Assembly: GCA_017621955.1 (NCBI GenBank)
Contig: JAGASB010000150.1
Coordinates: forward strand, 1 to 24,423
DNA from: Clostridia bacterium
GTDB lineage: Bacteria; Bacillota_A; Clostridia; Christensenellales; Borkfalkiaceae
Length of the DNA stretch: 24,423 bases
Direction of reading: 5' to 3'
Each line of letters starts with the position of its first letter. Positions within the stretch are counted from its first letter, which is position 1. Both the position numbers and the translations under genes were made by a program. The notes under the pieces are model-generated. The model worked only from the letters and a program-made list of their open reading frames with translations, was not told the origin of the DNA and made no database searches. Below, one piece after another: positions 20,559 to 24,423 of this stretch.

Positions 20559-21748
20559 ACGTTACTCTAAACGGCGCACGAATAAGCGGAACTATTAAAG
20601 CAATACCGTCAAAATCGTACGCACATAGAATTTTAATATGCAATTTTCTTGCGGGGAACACCTTAAATACAGGTTGCGACGGCTTTACTTCAAAAGACAT
20701 TGAAGCGACTAAGCGTTGCCTTGAAGCACTTTCTAATGGCGAAAACACGCTTGACTGTGGTGAATCGGGTTCAACTTTAAGATTTTTAATACCGCTTGTG
20801 TCGGCTATCGGTGGGAAGTACTGCTTGATAGGGCACGGCAGACTTATTAAGCGCCCTAACGACGAACTTTTTAACGTGCTTAAAGCACACGGTGTAACTG
20901 CAACGCAAGATGGACAAGTGGAAGTTTGTGGCAAACTTACTTCGGGCGAATATAAACTTCGTGGCGATATAAGTTCACAGTACGTTACGGGGTTAATAAT
21001 GGCGCTTTCTATACTTGACGGCGACAGTACGATTGTTCTTACTACACCGTTAGCGTCCGCACCGTACGTTGATATTACTATCGAAGTGCTTAAAAATTTT
21101 GGCGTAGTGGTTGAAAAAAACAAAGACGTATTCAAAATAAAAGGCAATCAAAAATACTGTGGCGACGCTAAGGCTGAGGGAGACTGGTCGAATATGGCGT
21201 TCTTTATGGTGCTTGGGGCAGTTGCAGGCGAAGTTACAGTAAACGGTATGAACTTTAATAGCGTTCAGGGCGACAAAAAAATATTACAGGTTTTGCTTGA
21301 TGCAGGCGCACGTTTAACGGTAAGCGAAAATTCGGTTACGGTAAAAAAGGGCGAATTAAACTGTTTTACGCTTGATGCTGAAAATTGCCCCGATTTAGTT
21401 CCCATAGCAAGTGTGATTGCAGCGTTTTCTAAGGGAACGACGGTTATAAAAAACGTTGAAAGACTTAAAATTAAAGAGAGTGATAGGATAGAAACTACAA
21501 TTAAAATGCTCAAAGCGTTTGGGATAAACGCAGAGAGCGACGGGCATGACTTAACTATATACGGCGGTCAAGTTAAAGGGGGCGAAATATCGTCCTTTAA
21601 CGACCATAGAATTGTTATGAGTTCGGCAGTTTTATCGGCAGGGGCAGACGGACGTTCTAAAATAATAGACGCTGAGGCAGTCAATAAGTCTTATCCCACT
21701 TTTTTTGAAGATTATACAAGTGTTGGAGGTATAGTCAGTGAAGTTTAA
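20555..21748 (+). CDS. aroA: 3-phosphoshikimate 1-carboxyvinyltransferase (EPSP synthase)
   Basis: Transfers the enolpyruvyl group of PEP to shikimate-3-phosphate; 397 aa, slightly shorter than the usual 425-430. Motifs in order are AIPSKSYAHR (17-26, shikimate-3-phosphate binding), CGESGSTLRFLIPL (the PEP loop), the Ser/Gln-rich SSQYVTGLIMAL, CPDLVPIASVIAAF with the catalytic Asp, and LKIKESDRIETT. The first motif reads PSKSYAHR rather than PGDKSISHR, a variant found in part of the Firmicutes. The ATG overlaps aroB by four bases and the end overlaps aroC by 11. Glyphosate class cannot be settled by eye. Confidence 0.96.
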   Translation: MNVTLNGARISGTIKAIPSKSYAHRILICNFLAGNTLNTGCDGFTSKDIEATKRCLEALSNGENTLDCGESGSTLRFLIPLVSAIGGKYCLIGHGRLIKRPNDELFNVLKAHGVTATQDGQVEVCGKLTSGEYKLRGDISSQYVTGLIMALSILDGDSTIVLTTPLASAPYVDITIEVLKNFGVVVEKNKDVFKIKGNQKYCGDAKAEGDWSNMAFFMVLGAVAGEVTVNGMNFNSVQGDKKILQVLLDAGARLTVSENSVTVKKGELNCFTLDAENCPDLVPIASVIAAFSKGTTVIKNVERLKIKESDRIETTIKMLKAFGINAESDGHDLTIYGGQVKGGEISSFNDHRIVMSSAVLSAGADGRSKIIDAEAVNKSYPTFFEDYTSVGGIVSEV

Positions 21749-22826
21749 CGATAAACAGACTTCGGTTTATAACGGAAATAAATTGCGTGTGGAAATTTTC
21801 GGCGCATCGCACGCTGATAAAATAGGCGTAGTCGTGGACGGTTTTCCCAAAGCAAAGGTTGACCTTAATAAACTTCAAGTCTTTATGGATAGGCGCAGGG
21901 CAAAAAATACCGCTTATTCAACAAAAAGGTTTGAGGGTGATAAGGTTATCGTTGAAAGCGGAGTAATAGACGGCGTGCTTGACGGTAAGTTTAGAGCCAT
22001 TATTAAAAACTCTGAGCAAAAGAGTGTAGACTATAAAAACGTCGTTAAAACGCCAAGACCCTCGCACGCAGACTTGGTTGCGTGGACAAAGTACGGGGAC
22101 GGATTCGATTACCGTGGCGGTGGCAAGTTCTCAGGGCGTATGACAGCGCCTATGTGTATAGTTGGTGGAATCTTAAAGCAAGTATTAGAGCAGAACGGCA
22201 TTGAGATTAACGCATATATCAGCCAAATAGGTAAAGTTAAAGGCAAGAGTTATAACGATATTGATATGGATAAATTCAAGTTTAACTTTGAAGATGAAAA
22301 CTTTCAACTTATCGACCCGTCCGTTAAAGAAGAAATGGTTAAAGAAATTGAAGACGCAAGGCTTTCGGGCGATTCGGTGGGCGGTGTTATTGAGTGCGTA
22401 ATAACGGGTGTTCCCGTAGGAACAGGCGAATATATGTTCGACAGTTTGGAAAGTGTAATTTCCCACCTTGTGTTTGCCGTGCCGGCAGTTAAGGGTATAG
22501 AGTTTGGTGCAGGGTTTAATATAAGTGCTATGCACGGAAGCAAAGCAAACGACAGTTTTTATTACGATGGCGATAAGGTTAAAACTAAAACTAATAATAA
22601 CGGTGGAATTAACGGTGGTATGGCAAACGGAATGCCTATAACGTTTAGGGTGGCAATAAAGCCCACGCCGTCAATTTCAATAGAGCAAGATACGGTAGAT
22701 TTGACACAAAAAACTAATACGAAGTTAAAAATTGCAGGCAGACACGACGCTTGCATTACGCCAAGGGCGGTTGCAGTTATAGAAGCGGTAAGTGCAATAG
22801 CAATATTCGACAGCTTAGGAGTATAA
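21738..22826 (+). CDS. aroC: Chorismate synthase (AroC), GTG start
   Basis: Last common step, eliminating phosphate from EPSP to give chorismate, using reduced FMN; 362 aa. Recognised by FGASHADKIGVVVDGFP near the N-terminus, RRRAKNTAYSTKR, RPSHADLVAWTKYG, RGGGKFSGRMTAPM, NNGGINGGMANGMPI and the C-terminal GRHDACITPRAVAVIEAV. The start is GTG 21738, inside the end of aroA, because GGAGG at 21725-21729 has ideal spacing and no ATG lies near. The stop is two bases before the pheA ATG. An AGGAG ribosome site for pheA is embedded in the last codons. Confidence 0.97.
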   Translation: MKFNDKQTSVYNGNKLRVEIFGASHADKIGVVVDGFPKAKVDLNKLQVFMDRRRAKNTAYSTKRFEGDKVIVESGVIDGVLDGKFRAIIKNSEQKSVDYKNVVKTPRPSHADLVAWTKYGDGFDYRGGGKFSGRMTAPMCIVGGILKQVLEQNGIEINAYISQIGKVKGKSYNDIDMDKFKFNFEDENFQLIDPSVKEEMVKEIEDARLSGDSVGGVIECVITGVPVGTGEYMFDSLESVISHLVFAVPAVKGIEFGAGFNISAMHGSKANDSFYYDGDKVKTKTNNNGGINGGMANGMPITFRVAIKPTPSISIEQDTVDLTQKTNTKLKIAGRHDACITPRAVAVIEAVSAIAIFDSLGV

Positions 22827-22828
22827 TT

Positions 22829-23974
22829 ATGGATTTAAGTAAAATAAGAGAAAACATTGACGTAATCGATGATGAGATTGCACAACTTTACGCTAAAAGG
22901 ATGAACTTAGTAAAACAAGTTTCAGAGGCAAAGAAGCAGTCGGGTAAGGCAGTCAACGACCCCGATAGAGAAAGGAATATCTTGCTTCGCGTAACCGATA
23001 AGGTTGACGAAGATGTTCAGGTTTATCTAAAAAGAGTTTTTGAAACTATGTTTGAAACAAGCAAGGCGTATCAAACAATGAACGCTGAGTACAAGTCTGA
23101 AATAGGCGAAAAGATAAAGGACGCACTTAATAAAGGTGAAATTAATTTCCCTGTTAAAGCAAAGGTGGCTTGTCAAGGAGTTGCAGGCGCATATTCGGGC
23201 ATTGCAGCGGATAGGCTTTTTGAACTTGCCGACATAACTTACTTTAAGAACTTTGACGGCGTTTTCCAAGCAGTTGAAAAAGGATTTTGTAAGTACGGCG
23301 TGCTTCCCATAGAAAACAGTTCGGCAGGTAGTGTAAACCAAGTTTACGACCTTATGAAAGCACATAAATTTTATATCGTAAAAAGTTTGCGTGTTTCAAT
23401 AAACCACAACTTGATTGTTAATAAAGATACTTCGATTAATGATATTAAAGAAATTTTTTCGCACGAACAAGCGCTTACGCAGTGCAAAAAATATCTTGAA
23501 AAGTTCCCGTTCGCAAAAATTACGGCTTGTCCCAATACGGCGGTTGCTGCAAAAATGCTTGTCGAAAGCGGTAGGAAAGACGCTGCTGCAATATCTTCAA
23601 GGGAATGTGCCGACCTTTACGGCTTAAAACTTTTAGAGACTAACGTTCAAGATAGCGACAACAACTACACTCGCTTTATCTTGATAGCAAAGGATATGGA
23701 ATTTTATGCAGGGGCAAACAAAATAAGTATTATGACCACGCTTCCGCAAAACGCCCCAGGTAGTTTGAATAAACTTTTAGCAAAGTTTTCAAACCTTGGA
23801 ATTAACCTAACCAAACTTGAATCAAGACCTATTGTGGGTTCGGGGTTTGAATTTATGTTCTACTTTGACTTTGAGTGCGATATTAAGTCAAAGGGCGTGC
23901 AAAACCTTTTGATTGAACTTGATAATTCTACCGAACAGTTTACTTTCCTTGGCGCATATAGTGAAAAAGTTTAA
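22829..23974 (+). CDS. pheA: Bifunctional chorismate mutase / prephenate dehydratase (P-protein)
   Basis: Makes phenylpyruvate from chorismate in two steps; 381 aa. Residues 1 to about 88 are an AroQ-type all-helical chorismate mutase (R7, R24, K35, then DPDRERNIL). Residues about 111-288 are prephenate dehydratase, with ACQGVAGAYSG, GVLPIENSSAGSV (158-169) and the catalytic TRF at 281-283. Residues about 298-381 are an ACT domain with GSLNKLLAKFSNLGINLTKLESRP, whose ESRP motif binds phenylalanine as inhibitor. ATG 22829 is chosen over an earlier in-frame ATG at 22751 within aroC because AGGAG sits at 22817-22821 and the mutase domain begins there. With TyrA in the same operon, both arms from prephenate are co-expressed. 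Phe feedback is likely both here and at the attenuator. Confidence 0.97.
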   Translation: MDLSKIRENIDVIDDEIAQLYAKRMNLVKQVSEAKKQSGKAVNDPDRERNILLRVTDKVDEDVQVYLKRVFETMFETSKAYQTMNAEYKSEIGEKIKDALNKGEINFPVKAKVACQGVAGAYSGIAADRLFELADITYFKNFDGVFQAVEKGFCKYGVLPIENSSAGSVNQVYDLMKAHKFYIVKSLRVSINHNLIVNKDTSINDIKEIFSHEQALTQCKKYLEKFPFAKITACPNTAVAAKMLVESGRKDAAAISSRECADLYGLKLLETNVQDSDNNYTRFILIAKDMEFYAGANKISIMTTLPQNAPGSLNKLLAKFSNLGINLTKLESRPIVGSGFEFMFYFDFECDIKSKGVQNLLIELDNSTEQFTFLGAYSEKV

Positions 23975-23976
23975 TT

Positions 23977-24423
23977 ATGGAAAAATTCGGTTTAATAGGA
24001 AGAACGTTAAAGCATAGTTATTCAAAAAAGATACACGCTCTTTTAGGTGATTACCCTTACGACCTTTACGAACTTGAACCACACGAGTTAAAGAGTTTTG
24101 TGTCTAGTGGTAACCTTTCGGGCTTTAACGTAACTATTCCTTATAAAAAAGATATAATGCCATACCTTGACGTAATTGATGGCGATGCTAAATTAATTGG
24201 CGCAGTGAATACCGTTGTCAAACGTGACGGAAAACTTTTCGGCTACAATACCGATTTTTTGGGTATGAAGTATATGCTTAGCCGTGCAGGAATTTCACTT
24301 TTTGACAAAAAGGTTATGATTTTAGGCACGGGTGGTACGAGTAATACTGCCGTTGCCGTTGCAAAAAGCGAAAAGGCAAAAGAGATAGTTATAGTTTCTC
24401 GCTTTGGAAGTGTAAACTATCAA
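23977..24423 (+). CDS. aroE: Shikimate dehydrogenase (AroE), truncated by the window edge
   Basis: The first 149 codons are present and the frame stays open to the last base. The enzyme reduces 3-dehydroshikimate to shikimate with NADPH. Visible motifs are GLIGRTLKHSYSKKIH (shikimate-binding serines), SGFNVTIPYKKDIMPYLD (with the catalytic Lys), GAVNTVV, GYNTDFLGM (substrate-binding Asn/Asp) and the NADP-binding loop GTGGTSNTA. The start is two bases after the pheA stop. A clear ribosome site is lacking, so translation is probably coupled to pheA. The C-terminal NADP domain is missing only because the window ends. Genes for dehydroquinate dehydratase and shikimate kinase are not seen and may lie downstream. 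Confidence 0.95.
   Translation, partial: MEKFGLIGRTLKHSYSKKIHALLGDYPYDLYELEPHELKSFVSSGNLSGFNVTIPYKKDIMPYLDVIDGDAKLIGAVNTVVKRDGKLFGYNTDFLGMKYMLSRAGISLFDKKVMILGTGGTSNTAVAVAKSEKAKEIVIVSRFGSVNYQ

Noticed and set aside
20485..21147. 220-codon open frame on the - strand
   Set aside because: It lies antisense to aroB/aroA, which have clear motifs and coupled starts. The frame has no recognisable motif or ribosome site, so it is treated as a shadow.

Overview
The window looks like a chromosome segment of a low-GC, spore-forming Firmicute, probably an uncultured clostridial lineage. The reasons are a spoIIGA-sigE pair, sigG with a forespore-type promoter, a YlmC/YmxH-type gene, AT-rich spacers, consensus sigma-A promoters, AGGAG-type ribosome binding sites and many rho-independent terminators. 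Almost everything is on the + strand. No rRNA, tRNA, CRISPR array or transposase gene was seen.

Layout. (1) 1-3754: the tail of an unknown gene, a two-gene carbohydrate unit (cytoplasmic GH20 hexosaminidase and a sugar phosphate isomerase/epimerase-type TIM barrel), then a convergent glycerophosphodiester phosphodiesterase gene. (2) 3774-6818: lepA-hemW, driven from a promoter that physically overlaps a perfect consensus promoter for the opposite gene. (3) 6924-13341: the sporulation block spoIIGA-sigE ... sigG-ylmC. Between sigE and sigG lies an unexpected 3.6-kb stretch. It holds an array of large imperfect palindromes with compensatory changes, a SipW-type secreted protein gene, a SipW-like signal peptidase fused to two nearly identical C-terminal repeats, and a second SipW-type secreted protein. 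(4) 13441-17409: a divergent EF-G paralogue, a PfkB-family sugar phosphate kinase and a YihY-family membrane protein. (5) 17415-24423: an aromatic amino acid operon, aroF(DAHP synthase)-tyrA-aroB-aroA-aroC-pheA-aroE, with aroE cut by the window edge.

How the parts work together. The aro operon runs from PEP and erythrose-4-phosphate through chorismate to the branches for tyrosine and phenylalanine. Its leader holds a 16-residue peptide with an alternating Tyr-Phe-Tyr-Phe-Tyr-Phe run, a strong terminator and a mutually exclusive 14-bp antiterminator. This reads as ribosome-mediated attenuation by Tyr/Phe supply, and it is the clearest regulatory system in the window. The SipW-type cassette is a candidate filament or matrix secretion module: the peptidase would process the two flanking secreted proteins, and its position between two sporulation sigma genes suggests, but does not prove, a link to sporulation timing.

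Coordinates, motifs and pairings were read by eye. Family names rest on recognised motifs, not on database searches.
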